A DNA stretch of 18,090 bases from CAZPLZ01 sp964587525 (GCA_964587525.1 CAZPLZ010000062.1:1-18090); one strand, 5' to 3'; numbered from the stretch's first letter, positions 1 through 7,380 are shown. Notes: generated from the letters alone by a model not told the origin. Program-made: numbers and translations.

Positions 1-168
1 GTGAATTGCAAGAGATCGCGTTCCCCGCGTGCGCGGGGATGAACCGTTTTACCTTGAACGAGCGGATTTGCGAAGACAGCGTTCCCCGCGTGCGCGGGGA
101 TGAACCGTAGCCGGTGAACCCGACCCGAGACATGCGAAAGCGTTCCCCGCGTGCGCTGGGATAAACCG
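1..168 (+). CRISPR. Type I-E-like CRISPR array, leader-distal end (truncated by window edge)
   Basis: Three 29-nt repeats lie at 18-46, 79-107 and 140-168, separated by two unrelated 32-nt spacers (47-78 and 108-139). Bases 1-17 are the end of a further spacer. The repeat core GTTCCCCGCGTGCGCGGGGA is a perfect short hairpin and the repeat ends in GAACCG, the form typical of type I-E (Cas6e-processed) arrays; 29-nt repeats with 32-nt spacers are also the I-E spacing. Repeats 1 and 2 are identical. Repeat 3 has two changes (CGGGGAT to CTGGGAT, and TGAACC to TAAACC), the usual decay of the leader-distal repeat. The leader, cas genes and newer spacers should therefore lie to the left of the window. 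No cas gene is visible here. Confidence 0.95.
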
Positions 169-189
169 AGACACGTCAACTTCCTCTAA

Positions 190-221
190 GTCGCCCCTCG
201 TGCGGGGGCGTGGATTGAAAT
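190..221 (+). repeat. Orphan CRISPR repeat of type I-C character
   Basis: A single 31-32 nt unit begins GTCGCCCCTCGTGC, continues GGGGGCGTGG and ends ATTGAAAT. Its form (5' GTCGCCCC, a short loop, GGGGGCGTGG, then an ATTGAAA handle) is the layout of type I-C (Cas5d-processed) repeats and is unlike the I-E repeats 21 nt upstream. Bases 192-197 can pair with 205-210. No second intact copy follows within the window, so it is either a relic of a lost array, a one-repeat mini-array or a crRNA-like RNA. It is in the same orientation as the I-E array. Confidence 0.75.
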
Positions 222-254
222 TAGGTTATGGGCGCTAAGCCATCAATGCCAACA

Positions 255-275
255 GCGTGCGGGAAGCCTGAACCG
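255..275 (+). repeat. Possible decayed I-E repeat remnant
   Basis: The bases GCGTGCG, then eight unrelated bases, then GAACCG reproduce the right half of the I-E repeat, which has seven bases between the same two blocks. The left half (GTTCCCC) is gone. Chance similarity is quite possible; it is listed because it lies in line with, and just beyond, the recognised repeats. Confidence 0.2.
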
Positions 276-300
276 TGGGTCATTCTGTGGAGCGCCGGAG

Positions 301-327
301 TTTGAGGTCACAATTTGCGACCTCAAA
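301..327. other. 9-bp perfect inverted repeat downstream of the toxin gene
   Basis: TTTGAGGTC (301-309) and GACCTCAAA (319-327) form a perfect nine-base-pair stem with a nine-base loop. It lies just past the stop codon of the minus-strand toxin gene, between the CRISPR remnant and the toxin-antitoxin locus. No T-run follows on either strand, so it is not a canonical intrinsic terminator; it may stabilise the 3' end of the toxin mRNA. The rest of 222-350 shows no gene. Confidence 0.5.
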
Positions 328-350
328 AATTGCGACTGCGCTTGCGGCAG

Positions 351-779
351 CTATGCGAAGAAGGCTGTAGGAACGGCCTCTTTGCCCGCAATATCAGCGA
401 GCATCCGATCGGCCAGGCAGAACGTGGCACCGGGCACTTCTAGGCAAGAGGCAAGTTGAACAGCATCCAGTGGACGAAGACCGGAAGTGCCGTGCCGCTC
501 GAGCAGATCGAGCGCCCGCTGCGAAATTGTTTCGCCGTAAGGAATGCTGGTGAGTTGCGAAGCGAGCATATGGCGAAACTTGGCAAGCAAGTCCAACGCT
601 TCATCAGGTGTCATTTGGCCATGCCGGATTCTCCGCTGAAGAGCAGAAAGATACTCATGGTGGGTCAGGCAACCGATGAAAAGGGAGGGTTCTTGCTCCA
701 ACAGGCGCTCCACTTCGGCAGATCCCGGCTCCTTGACGAAGAGTTTGAAGAGAGCGCTGGTGTCCAGGAAGAGGGCTAT
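351..779 (-). CDS. PIN-domain ribonuclease toxin (VapC-like), start codon non-canonical
   Basis: The frame is open on the minus strand and gives a PIN-domain protein of about 142 residues when read from 779. It starts ALFLDTSALFKLFVKEPGS, the classic N-terminal VapC motif with the first catalytic Asp. The further acidic residues are present: Glu in HHEYLSAL, Asp in RPLDAVQLAS and Asp in FCLADRML. VapC proteins are Mg-dependent endoribonucleases, usually cutting tRNA or rRNA and held inactive by the antitoxin encoded upstream. No ATG, GTG or TTG occurs between the upstream in-frame stop (831-833) and the catalytic Asp. The first GTG (711-713) would delete that Asp. The likely start is the ATA at 777-779, overlapping the antitoxin stop by one base (TAATA), or the CTG at 765-767. 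This could mean a rare start or a start lost by mutation. Confidence 0.8.
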   Translation of the reverse strand: MALFLDTSALFKLFVKEPGSAEVERLLEQEPSLFIGCLTHHEYLSALQRRIRHGQMTPDEALDLLAKFRHMLASQLTSIPYGETISQRALDLLERHGTSGLRPLDAVQLASCLEVPGATFCLADRMLADIAGKEAVPTAFFA

Positions 780-1030
780 TAGCCCTCTTCGCGTCTCACC
801 TCTATGACGGCCTCCGAGAGACGAAAGTTCCTATGAGCATACTTCTCGCGCAGTTTGCGCAAGTCTGCCAAGACTTCAGACCGTTTGGCAAGACGTTCCT
901 CATCCGAGGGAGAAGCAGTTGGTTTGACAGTGACCACCATTTCCGCGGGGCCTTCCGGAACCTCCGGAGGCAAAGTGATCTCGACCCGGTGGTTCTTCGG
1001 AACAATCGTCTTGATCCGAAGCGTCTCCAT
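779..1030 (-). CDS. Putative antitoxin of the VapBC-type pair
   Basis: This 83-residue protein lies immediately upstream of the PIN toxin, with the stop codon overlapping the toxin frame by one base, the usual antitoxin-toxin order. The N-terminal part (TLRIKTIVPKNHRVEITLPP) resembles the short beta-rich DNA-binding or tail-binding region of small antitoxins that begin with 'I..P..g.l.LPpev'. The C-terminal half is charged and probably helical (LRKLREKYAHRNFRLSEAV), suited to wrapping the toxin. The family assignment rests mainly on position and size rather than on a strongly recognised domain. The gene is divergent from the hemX-like gene; a GATAAT -10-like hexamer sits at 1055-1060 on the minus strand, but a -35 partner is poor. 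Confidence 0.65.
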   Translation of the reverse strand: METLRIKTIVPKNHRVEITLPPEVPEGPAEMVVTVKPTASPSDEERLAKRSEVLADLRKLREKYAHRNFRLSEAVIEVRREEG

Positions 1031-1072
1031 GACTCTACTCTACCGTGGATAAAGATTATCTTCTAGTATTAA

Positions 1073-1882
1073 ATGATGGCTAGCACGTTACTCTGGTTCG
1101 CATTGGCTGGCTACGCGGCGGGATGTGCCGGATTTTTCGGGTATCTCGGGCTGCGGCGGCTGCCGCTCGCCCGGCTGGGGCTGGGAGCTGTCATGATCGC
1201 GTTCATCCTCCACGTCGTGTCCTACGGCCTGGATTGCGTGAACACCCAGGCGATGGTGGTTGCGAGCCGGCACGGCTCGTTCTCGCTCCTGGCGCTTCTG
1301 ATCGTGCTCGTGTTCCTGGTGCTCTCGGTGCGCCTGCAGCTTCACATTCTGGGGGCGTTCGTGATGCCGCTCGTGGTCCTGGCGGCCGGGTTCAGCGCGG
1401 TATCGCCCCTGCCTGTTCAGCAGCCTGAGGTGCTGCACGGTGCGCTCTTCCCCTTCCATGTGGTGACCTCGTTCCTGGGCTTTGCGGGGTTCGTGGCCGC
1501 GTTCGGCGTCGCAATCGCGTACCTCCTGCAGGAGCGCCAGCTTAAATCGCGCAAACCGCAGCTCATCGCGTACGTGCTTCCCCCCCTGGACATTTTGGAT
1601 CGCCTCAACGTCAGGCTGGTCGCGCTGTCAGTCGCGGTGCTCGGCGTCGGCATCCTGACGGGGATGCTGTTCGCGCACCAGACGACCGGCGCGTATTGGC
1701 CCCAGGATCCCAAATCGGCTGCCACGCTTGTCAGTTGGTCGATCTATGTCGTTGCGCTGCTCCTGCGGGCGGGCGCCGGCTGGCGGGGGCGCCGGCTGGC
1801 CCTCATCCTGATCGTTGGCTTTGTGCTTGTCATCTTTACGTTTGCGGGCTTAAGTCACTTGCCGGCAGGCCGGCCACTTTAG
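1073..1882 (+). CDS. CcsA/HemX-family membrane protein (cytochrome c assembly-like)
   Basis: The 269-residue product has about eight hydrophobic segments and the tryptophan-rich signature near residue 205 (TGAYWPQDPKSAATLVSW), the HemX/CcsA version of the W-x-W-DPK loop that faces the outer side of the membrane. Members either help carry haem to apocytochrome c (CcsA/CcsB) or, as HemX, tune the amount of glutamyl-tRNA reductase; hemX next to hemA is a familiar arrangement. The gene ends 5 nt before hemA, so the two are cotranscribed. The start could be ATG 1073 or ATG 1076; no Shine-Dalgarno sequence is visible. The length (about 270 aa) and immediate hemA linkage favour the HemX-like label over a full cytochrome c synthase subunit. 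Confidence 0.85.
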   Translation: MMASTLLWFALAGYAAGCAGFFGYLGLRRLPLARLGLGAVMIAFILHVVSYGLDCVNTQAMVVASRHGSFSLLALLIVLVFLVLSVRLQLHILGAFVMPLVVLAAGFSAVSPLPVQQPEVLHGALFPFHVVTSFLGFAGFVAAFGVAIAYLLQERQLKSRKPQLIAYVLPPLDILDRLNVRLVALSVAVLGVGILTGMLFAHQTTGAYWPQDPKSAATLVSWSIYVVALLLRAGAGWRGRRLALILIVGFVLVIFTFAGLSHLPAGRPL

Positions 1883-1887
1883 ACGAG

Positions 1888-3162
1888 ATGGCCTCGCAAG
1901 CGCTCTTGTGCTTGGGCGTGAATCACCGCACCGCACCGCTGGCGGTCCGCGAACGGCTGACGTTTAGCCGCGTGGAAGTGCCGGCCGCGGTGAAGGCGCT
2001 GCGGCGGCTCAGGGGGGTCCACGAAGCGGTGCTGCTGTCCACCTGCAACCGGGTCGAGTGCTATGTGGTGTGCCGGGATGGCTCTCACATGCGCGGCGCC
2101 CTGGTGAAATTCTTCAAGAAACTTCGAAACATTCAGCCTGCCGCGTTTGAGCGCGCCCTCTACGAGTACTCCGGCCTTGATGCCGTGCGGCATTTGATCG
2201 AGGTCGCCGCTGGCCTGGATTCGCAAGTGGTGGGGGAGGCGCAGGTCCTCTCCCAGGTGCGGGAGGCGCATGAAATGGCGCTGCGTGTACCGGCCACCTC
2301 CGCACTGTTGAACGGTGTGTTTAACCGCGCCCTGGCAGCGGCCAAGCGGGTGCGGCACGAGACAGAGATCGGCCGCCTTCCCGCATCCGTCAGTTCTGTG
2401 GCTGTGGAGCTGGCGGAAAAGATCTTTGGCGGGTTGGCGGACCGCCCGGTGCTCCTCTTGGGCACTGGCGAAACCAGCGTGCTGGTGGCCGAAAATCTGA
2501 TGGAAGGTGGTGCGCCGAGACTGTTGGTGGCCGGCGAGAGACGCTTGGACCGTGCGCAGGCGCTCGCTGCGAAGTACCGTGGTGAGGCGGTGAGGCTTGG
2601 TGAGGCCCAGACCCGGCTGGCTGAGGTGGATATCGTCATCGTGGCGACGGCGGCTGCGGAGTACGTCATCCGGCGCGAGGATGTCGCTCAAGCGTTGCAC
2701 ATAAGGAAGTCACGTCCGATGTTCTTGATCGACCTTGCGGTGCCCCGGAATATCGATCCGGCGGTGGCGGAGCTGGCGAACGCGTATCTGTACAATCTCG
2801 ACGATCTCCAGGCGGTGGCTGATGAAAACCTCAAACGGCGGGAACGTTGGGTCGCGCCTGCCCGGGAGATCGTGGCAGAGACGGTGGCTCAGGCGGCGGC
2901 GTGGATGGAATCCCTTCAGGTGGTTCCGACGATTGTCTCCCTGCAGCGGTACGGTGAGGTGTGCCGCCAGGAAGTGTGGGGCCGGGCGAGCCGGGCGGTC
3001 CGGGATTTGCCACCAGACACACGCGCTGAGGTGGAGTATCTGACCCAGGCGCTGGTGGCCAAACTCCTGCACCGGCCGGTCAGCGAGCTGAAGAGACTGA
3101 CCGCCGGCAACGGCGCCGCTTCGTACACCGACCTCCTCCGCAAGCTGTTCAAGCTCGGCTGA
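1888..3162 (+). CDS. hemA: Glutamyl-tRNA reductase
   Basis: It reduces glutamyl-tRNA(Glu) to glutamate-1-semialdehyde with NADPH, the first committed step of the C5 tetrapyrrole route. From ATG 1888 the protein has 424 residues, the usual size. It begins with the catalytic-domain motif LGVNHRTAPLAVRERL; the catalytic Cys is residue 53 in LSTCNRVECYVV. The NADPH-binding Rossmann segment (VLLLGTGETSVLVAENL) starts near residue 188, followed by the linker and the helical dimerisation domain that ends in LLRKLFKLG. The frame is open upstream to 1696, but that segment overlaps the hemX-like gene and lacks HemA similarity, so the start at 1888 was chosen. It is followed by hemC after one base. Confidence 0.96.
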   Translation: MASQALLCLGVNHRTAPLAVRERLTFSRVEVPAAVKALRRLRGVHEAVLLSTCNRVECYVVCRDGSHMRGALVKFFKKLRNIQPAAFERALYEYSGLDAVRHLIEVAAGLDSQVVGEAQVLSQVREAHEMALRVPATSALLNGVFNRALAAAKRVRHETEIGRLPASVSSVAVELAEKIFGGLADRPVLLLGTGETSVLVAENLMEGGAPRLLVAGERRLDRAQALAAKYRGEAVRLGEAQTRLAEVDIVIVATAAAEYVIRREDVAQALHIRKSRPMFLIDLAVPRNIDPAVAELANAYLYNLDDLQAVADENLKRRERWVAPAREIVAETVAQAAAWMESLQVVPTIVSLQRYGEVCRQEVWGRASRAVRDLPPDTRAEVEYLTQALVAKLLHRPVSELKRLTAGNGAASYTDLLRKLFKLG

Positions 3163-3163
3163 T

Positions 3164-4087
3164 TTGAGCTCTTCTCCCGGCATCCGCATTGGCACCCGCG
3201 GCAGTCCGCTAGCGCTGGCGCAGACGGAAGTGCTGAAGCGTGCGCTCCTGGCGGTGGCGCCTGGACTTGCTTGTGATGCGACGGTCATCAAAACCACGGG
3301 GGATAGGCAGTCCGAGCAGGGCATCACCAGCGTAGGGAAGGACATATTTGTGAAGGAGATCGAGGAGGCGTTGCTCGCGGGCGCGATTGACCTGGCCGTG
3401 CACAGCCTGAAGGATCTCCCGGTCAGACTTCCGGATGGGCTTTTGATCGGTGCGGTCCTGCCCCGCGAGGACGTTCGGGATGTGTTCTGCTCCCGGGAAG
3501 GCCGGAACCTGAATGAACTCGCCGCAGGCGCCCGGGTGGCGACTGGAAGTCTGCGGCGTGAGGCTCAGCTTAAGCGTGTCTACGGCCACCTTCAGTTTGT
3601 CCCGATCCGCGGTAACGTGGATACACGGCTTCGCAAGATCCGGGAAGGAGAGGCGGATGGTGCTGTTCTGGCGCGTGCGGGGCTGGTGCGCCTGGGGCTG
3701 GAATCCGCCATCACCGAAATCCTCCCGCTTGAAGTCTGCCTGCCAGCGCCTGGCCAGGGTGCTATTGGCGTGGAGGCGCGCGGCGTGGACCGAGAGACCC
3801 TGGCGCTGCTTGAGCGCGTGCATCATGCCGACAGCGGGCGGGCGGTCACCGCTGAACGGAAATTCCTTGAGGGCCTGGGCGGGGGGTGCCGCACTCCGAT
3901 CGCTGCGTATGCGCTCGTTGATAAAGAAGAGATACGCCTGCATGGGTTCGTCGGCGAAGCCGCAGGGGGCCGGTTCGTGACGGGCACGCTGAGCGGGGCC
4001 TTGAGTGATCCGGAAGCGCTGGGGACAAGGCTGGCGGAGCAGTTGCTCTCGCACGGCGCGGCTGACCTGTTGCCGGCACGGCCGTGA
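3164..4087 (+). CDS. hemC: Porphobilinogen deaminase (hydroxymethylbilane synthase)
   Basis: This enzyme polymerises four porphobilinogens to hydroxymethylbilane. The 307-residue product begins after a TTG start with the family motif IRIGTRGSPLALAQ and carries the VHSLKDLP and RRxAQL-type segments of the active site. Its C-terminal domain has the cofactor-binding Cys 242 in GLGGGCRTPIAAYA, to which the dipyrromethane primer is bound; this is the same residue number as in E. coli. The TTG start lies one base after the hemA stop, pointing to translational coupling. The stop TGA overlaps the next gene's GTG start (GTGA, 4084-4087). Confidence 0.96.
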   Translation: MSSSPGIRIGTRGSPLALAQTEVLKRALLAVAPGLACDATVIKTTGDRQSEQGITSVGKDIFVKEIEEALLAGAIDLAVHSLKDLPVRLPDGLLIGAVLPREDVRDVFCSREGRNLNELAAGARVATGSLRREAQLKRVYGHLQFVPIRGNVDTRLRKIREGEADGAVLARAGLVRLGLESAITEILPLEVCLPAPGQGAIGVEARGVDRETLALLERVHHADSGRAVTAERKFLEGLGGGCRTPIAAYALVDKEEIRLHGFVGEAAGGRFVTGTLSGALSDPEALGTRLAEQLLSHGAADLLPARP

Positions 4088-5613
4088 AATTGCCTACTGG
4101 CAAAGTCTTTCTTGTAGGTGCAGGGCCGGGCGACCCCGGTCTTATCACGTTGCAGGCTGTGGAGACGCTTCGTCAGGCCGATGTCGTTCTGTACGATTCC
4201 CTGGTGCATCCGGCTGTGCTGAGGTTTGTGCCACCGTCTGCCATCGCCAGGGATGTCGGGAAGCATGCGAGAACCCCTGGGACTGCTCAAGGGGCGATCG
4301 AGACCCTGATGATTCGTCACGCCCGTGCCGGGCGGGTGGTGGTCCGCCTAAAGGGTGGGGATCCGTTCCTCTTCGGCCGGGGCGGCGAAGAGTGCGAGGC
4401 GCTGGCCAGCGCCCGTGTGCCCTTCGAGGTGATACCCGGCGTGACCTCTGCGCTGGCCGTTCCGGCGTACGCGGGTATTCCACTGACGCATCGCGATTGG
4501 TCTTCTTCCGTAGCCATCGTCACCGGCCACGAACGCGAGCACGGGGGAGGTGACGAGATCTCCTGGGAACTCCTGGCGCACGCCGTTCAGACGCTCGTCG
4601 TGCTCATGGGGGCGGGAAATCTAGCGTGGATCGCTGGGCGGCTGCTGAAAGCCGGACTGGCACCTTCGACCCCGGTCGTGGCGATTCGCTGGGGCACTTG
4701 GCCGCAGCAGGAAACGGCCACGGCCACCCTCGAAACGGCTGCCGACCGTTTGAAAGATTTACAACCCCCGGTGGTGGTGGTCATAGGCAATGTTGCGCGG
4801 CTGCGGGAACGCCTCCCGCACTGGTTCGAGCGCCGGCCTTTGCTGGGTGTGCGCATCGCGGTCACCCGGGCGCACGAGAGAGCGAACTTCCTGGCACGGC
4901 TGCTTGAGGCGCAGGGCGCGCACGTGCGCAAATGTGCGGTGATCCGCTACACGCCGATCGCCAGACCAGGTGGCTTGACCAGCGCGCTGCGGACGATGTC
5001 CTCCTTCTCCTGGGTCATCTTCACCAGCGCGACCGGGGTGGAGATGTTCTTCGAGCGCCTCAGGGAGCGTGGGCTAGACGCGCGGGCGCTGGCCGGCCCT
5101 CGCCTGGCGGCTGTCGGGCCGGGAACGGCTGACGCCCTGCACCGGTTCGGCGTGGATCCTGATCTCGTTCCCCGGGTGAACGTCGCTGAGGGGTTGCTCA
5201 GCGCCCTGGGCCATGTGCGTGGCGCCCGGGTGCTGGTTCCGCGGGCCGCTGCCGCCCGCGATGTGCTGCCGCACGGGCTGTCCACGCGTGGTGCCTCGGT
5301 CACCGTGCTCAAGCTCTACCGTACCTGGCCGTGCCGGGCCGGGCTGATCCAGCTGCGGTGGAGCCTTGCCAGGAATGAATTGGACGCCGTCGCGTTCAGC
5401 AGCTCTTCCACGGTCGAATTCACCATGCGCTCATTGAATGTTGCCGGCCGCCGGAAACTTAGGCAGCGCCGGGTTATCGCAGCGTCTATCGGGCCGGTCA
5501 CGAGCCGCACGCTCCGCCGGTGGGGTGTCCGCCCGGCCGTGGAGGCCAAGCCGCACACGATGGATGGCCTCGTCGCCGCGCTCGTGCGTTACTATAAGAA
5601 GCACCGGCCATGA
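4084..5613 (+). CDS. cobA-hemD: Fused uroporphyrinogen-III C-methyltransferase / uroporphyrinogen-III synthase
   Basis: The 509-residue product is a two-enzyme fusion. Residues 1 to about 245 are the SUMT (CobA/CysG-A) methyltransferase: VGAGPGDPGLITLQAVE binds S-adenosylmethionine, followed by VVRLKGGDPFLFGRGGEE, VIPGVTSALAVPAYAGIPLT and a TGHE motif. Residues from about 255 are the HemD domain (GVRIAVTRAHERANFLARLL onward), which cyclises hydroxymethylbilane. Together they make uroporphyrinogen III and methylate it to precorrin-2, the branch toward sirohaem or cobalamin. The fusion is known in several bacterial groups. The GTG start overlaps the hemC stop. The C-terminal end (YKKHRP) and its stop form the first copy of a 69-bp tandem repeat that separates this gene from hemB. 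Confidence 0.95.
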   Translation: MKLPTGKVFLVGAGPGDPGLITLQAVETLRQADVVLYDSLVHPAVLRFVPPSAIARDVGKHARTPGTAQGAIETLMIRHARAGRVVVRLKGGDPFLFGRGGEECEALASARVPFEVIPGVTSALAVPAYAGIPLTHRDWSSSVAIVTGHEREHGGGDEISWELLAHAVQTLVVLMGAGNLAWIAGRLLKAGLAPSTPVVAIRWGTWPQQETATATLETAADRLKDLQPPVVVVIGNVARLRERLPHWFERRPLLGVRIAVTRAHERANFLARLLEAQGAHVRKCAVIRYTPIARPGGLTSALRTMSSFSWVIFTSATGVEMFFERLRERGLDARALAGPRLAAVGPGTADALHRFGVDPDLVPRVNVAEGLLSALGHVRGARVLVPRAAAARDVLPHGLSTRGASVTVLKLYRTWPCRAGLIQLRWSLARNELDAVAFSSSSTVEFTMRSLNVAGRRKLRQRRVIAASIGPVTSRTLRRWGVRPAVEAKPHTMDGLVAALVRYYKKHRP

Positions 5614-5751
5614 CCTCGCAGACTCGGTCTGGCAAAGGATGGTACCCCATTGTTTAAAATCTGCCACCTGCACCGGCCATGACCTCGCGGACTCGGTTTG
5701 GCAAAGGAGGGTACCCCATTGTTTAAAATCTGCCACCTGCACCGGCCATGA
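5602..5751 (+). repeat. 69-bp tandem repeat inserted at the cobA/hemD-hemB junction
   Basis: Two 69-bp units (5602-5670 and 5671-5739) differ at only a few bases and are followed by the first 12 bases of a third copy (5740-5751, CACCGGCCATGA). Each unit contains CACCGGCCATGA, then a purine-rich AAGGANGG element, the palindrome GGTACC and TTTAAAATCTGCCACCTG. If both units are removed, the cobA/hemD stop and hemB start become a simple ATGA overlap. Each unit also creates a 15-codon mini-ORF (5610-5657 and 5679-5726) that starts in an ATGA or at the equivalent ATG and ends TAA. Only the second copy has a consensus ribosome-binding site (AAGGAGGG); the first reads AAGGATGG. Confidence 0.95.
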
Positions 5752-6737
5752 GGATACGGCGGGCGTTTCCTTCCCTGCGATTGCGGCGGCTGCGGCGAAC
5801 CGAGCCGCTTCGCCGCCTCGTGCGTGAAACATCCCTGTCGGTTGACGATCTGGTGATGCCGTACTTTGTCATGCCCGGCACGCATCGGCGGGAGCCGGTG
5901 GCCTCGATGCCGGGTGTGTTCCGGCTCACCGTGGACGAGCTGGTGAAGGAGGTTGAGCGAACGGCGGCCCTCAGGATTCCCGCGGTGATCCTGTTCGGCC
6001 TGCCATCCCGGAAAGATGCGTTGGGCAGCGAAGCCTGGTCCGCGAATGGTGCGGTGCAGCGGGCCGTCAGGGAAATCAAAAAACACCGGCTGGATCTCGC
6101 GGTCATCACAGATGTCTGCCTGTGCGAGTACACCAGCCACGGCCACTGCGGCCTCCTGCGCGGCGGTGAGGTCCAGAACGATCCAACCCTGAAGCTGCTG
6201 ATCAAAGTGGCGATCTCGCACGCCCGTGCTGGGGCCGACCTGGTGGCACCCTCGGATATGATGGACGGCCGGGTGGGCGCCATCCGTCGCGCGCTGGATG
6301 CTGCGGGCTTCTCGCGAGTGGGTATGCTGGCATACGCGGCGAAGTACGCCTCTGCCTTTTACGGCCCTTTCCGGGAGGCTGTGCAGTCGGCGCCACGCAC
6401 GGGTGACCGCCGCGGGTACCAGATGGACCCGCCAAACGTGGAGGAGGCGCTGCGGGAAGTCGAGCTTGATCTGAAGGAAGGAGCTGATATCGTCATGGTC
6501 AAACCCGCCCTGGCCTATCTGGATGTGATCAGGCGGGTCAGGGAACGCTTTTCCGTTCCTGTCGCGGCCTACAACGTGAGCGGTGAGTACGCTCAAGTCA
6601 AGGCTGCCGCAGCCAACGGCTGGCTGGACGAGCGAAGGACTGTGCTGGAGACCTTGACCGCGATCAAGCGCGCTGGAGCGAGTTTTATCCTTACCTATCA
6701 TGCAAAGGATGTGGCGAAGTGGTTACGCAGGCCATGA
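5748..6737 (+). CDS. hemB: Delta-aminolevulinic acid dehydratase (porphobilinogen synthase)
   Basis: It condenses two 5-aminolevulinates to porphobilinogen. The 329-residue protein has the zinc-binding cysteine cluster of metal-dependent HemB (Cys 124, 126 and 134 in DVCLCEYTSHGHCG) and both Schiff-base lysines: Lys 199 in AYAAKYASAFYGPFR and Lys 252 in IVMVKPALAYLD. PSDMMDGRVGAIR is the other family signature. ATG 5748 is preceded by the 69-bp repeat array rather than by the original ATGA overlap, so coupling to the gene upstream has probably been changed. The C-terminus ends in VAKWLRRP, and the next gene's frame starts inside it. Confidence 0.96.
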   Translation: MRIRRAFPSLRLRRLRRTEPLRRLVRETSLSVDDLVMPYFVMPGTHRREPVASMPGVFRLTVDELVKEVERTAALRIPAVILFGLPSRKDALGSEAWSANGAVQRAVREIKKHRLDLAVITDVCLCEYTSHGHCGLLRGGEVQNDPTLKLLIKVAISHARAGADLVAPSDMMDGRVGAIRRALDAAGFSRVGMLAYAAKYASAFYGPFREAVQSAPRTGDRRGYQMDPPNVEEALREVELDLKEGADIVMVKPALAYLDVIRRVRERFSVPVAAYNVSGEYAQVKAAAANGWLDERRTVLETLTAIKRAGASFILTYHAKDVAKWLRRP

Positions 6738-7380
6738 TATTTTTTCACCCGCACAACGCCCTCTGACGCGCGTTCCTCTAAAAACTGGGTACGTCAATTT
6801 TGTCCAGCGCCGGCGGGATGAGGCCTGCTTCACGTTGTGGGGTCTCGGCTGGGTGCTCGCATTCTGGGTCGGTTCTGCGGGGGTGCCGCTCGTCAGTTCA
6901 GGGATGAGCGGTTTGGCCTGGCTCCTCTGGGTGCTGCTGCTGGGAGGGGTTGGGTTGCGGGTGTGGGCGGCTGCGAATTTGGAGAAGAACCGGTTCGTGA
7001 AGCCAGCCGGACCGTATATTCTGGTGCGTCACCCTTTGTATCTGGGCACGCTGTTGATCTCCCTCGCCTACTTTCTGTCGCTGGGCATGCCCGTGATGGG
7101 TGGTTTGCTGTGGCTAGGGTTGTTGTGGGGGGTCTTTGTCCCCGTGCTCAGCAAAGAAGAACGCGAACTGAAAGTTTGGTTTCCCGGAGCATACCGCCGT
7201 TATGTGAACCGCGTGCCCCGGCTGCTTCCTGATTTGCTATCACTCAAGGCGGCGGTGCGCACAAGCAAATTTTCAGCCTCGCGGGTGCGGTGTAACTTCG
7301 GATGGCGCGCGCTGTGGTTTCTCGTGCTCGTGCCGGGCCTCGTCGGTCTCCTGCACTGGTTGAAGGGCGGCGGGTTATGA
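6700..7380 (+). CDS. Isoprenylcysteine carboxyl methyltransferase-like membrane protein
   Basis: The product (226 residues from ATG 6700) has about four to five membrane segments and the conserved C-terminal signature of the ICMT/phospholipid N-methyltransferase superfamily: GPYILVRHPLYLGTLL followed by KEERELKVWFPGAYRRYVNRVPRLLP. These enzymes use S-adenosylmethionine to methylate lipophilic substrates at the membrane; in bacteria many members are uncharacterised. The start is uncertain: ATG 6700 or 6709 lies inside the hemB end, and there is no ATG, GTG or TTG again until within the first hydrophobic stretch. It is cotranscribed with hemB and its stop overlaps the next start (ATGA 7377-7380). 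Its substrate cannot be told from sequence, and its presence in a haem operon gives no clear answer. Confidence 0.8.
   Translation: MQRMWRSGYAGHDIFSPAQRPLTRVPLKTGYVNFVQRRRDEACFTLWGLGWVLAFWVGSAGVPLVSSGMSGLAWLLWVLLLGGVGLRVWAAANLEKNRFVKPAGPYILVRHPLYLGTLLISLAYFLSLGMPVMGGLLWLGLLWGVFVPVLSKEERELKVWFPGAYRRYVNRVPRLLPDLLSLKAAVRTSKFSASRVRCNFGWRALWFLVLVPGLVGLLHWLKGGGL

Noticed and set aside
301..327. Intrinsic terminator for the toxin gene
   Set aside because: The stem is perfect but no T-run follows on either strand.
1765..1805. Direct repeat GGCGCCGGCTGGC within the hemX-like gene
   Set aside because: Short, in frame, in low-complexity GC-rich coding sequence; no sign of function.
1696..1887. Longer version of hemA starting at 1696
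   Set aside because: The extra 64 residues overlap the hemX-like gene in another frame and show no HemA similarity; the conserved protein begins at ATG 1888.
5592..6701. Long minus-strand open frame antisense to hemB
   Set aside because: It is a shadow of the GC-rich hemB codons; the plus strand gives complete HemB with all catalytic residues.
7302..7376. Upstream start at 7302 for the TPR lipoprotein
   Set aside because: It would add 25 residues inside the preceding gene and spoil the lipoprotein signal; ATG 7377 in the ATGA overlap fits.
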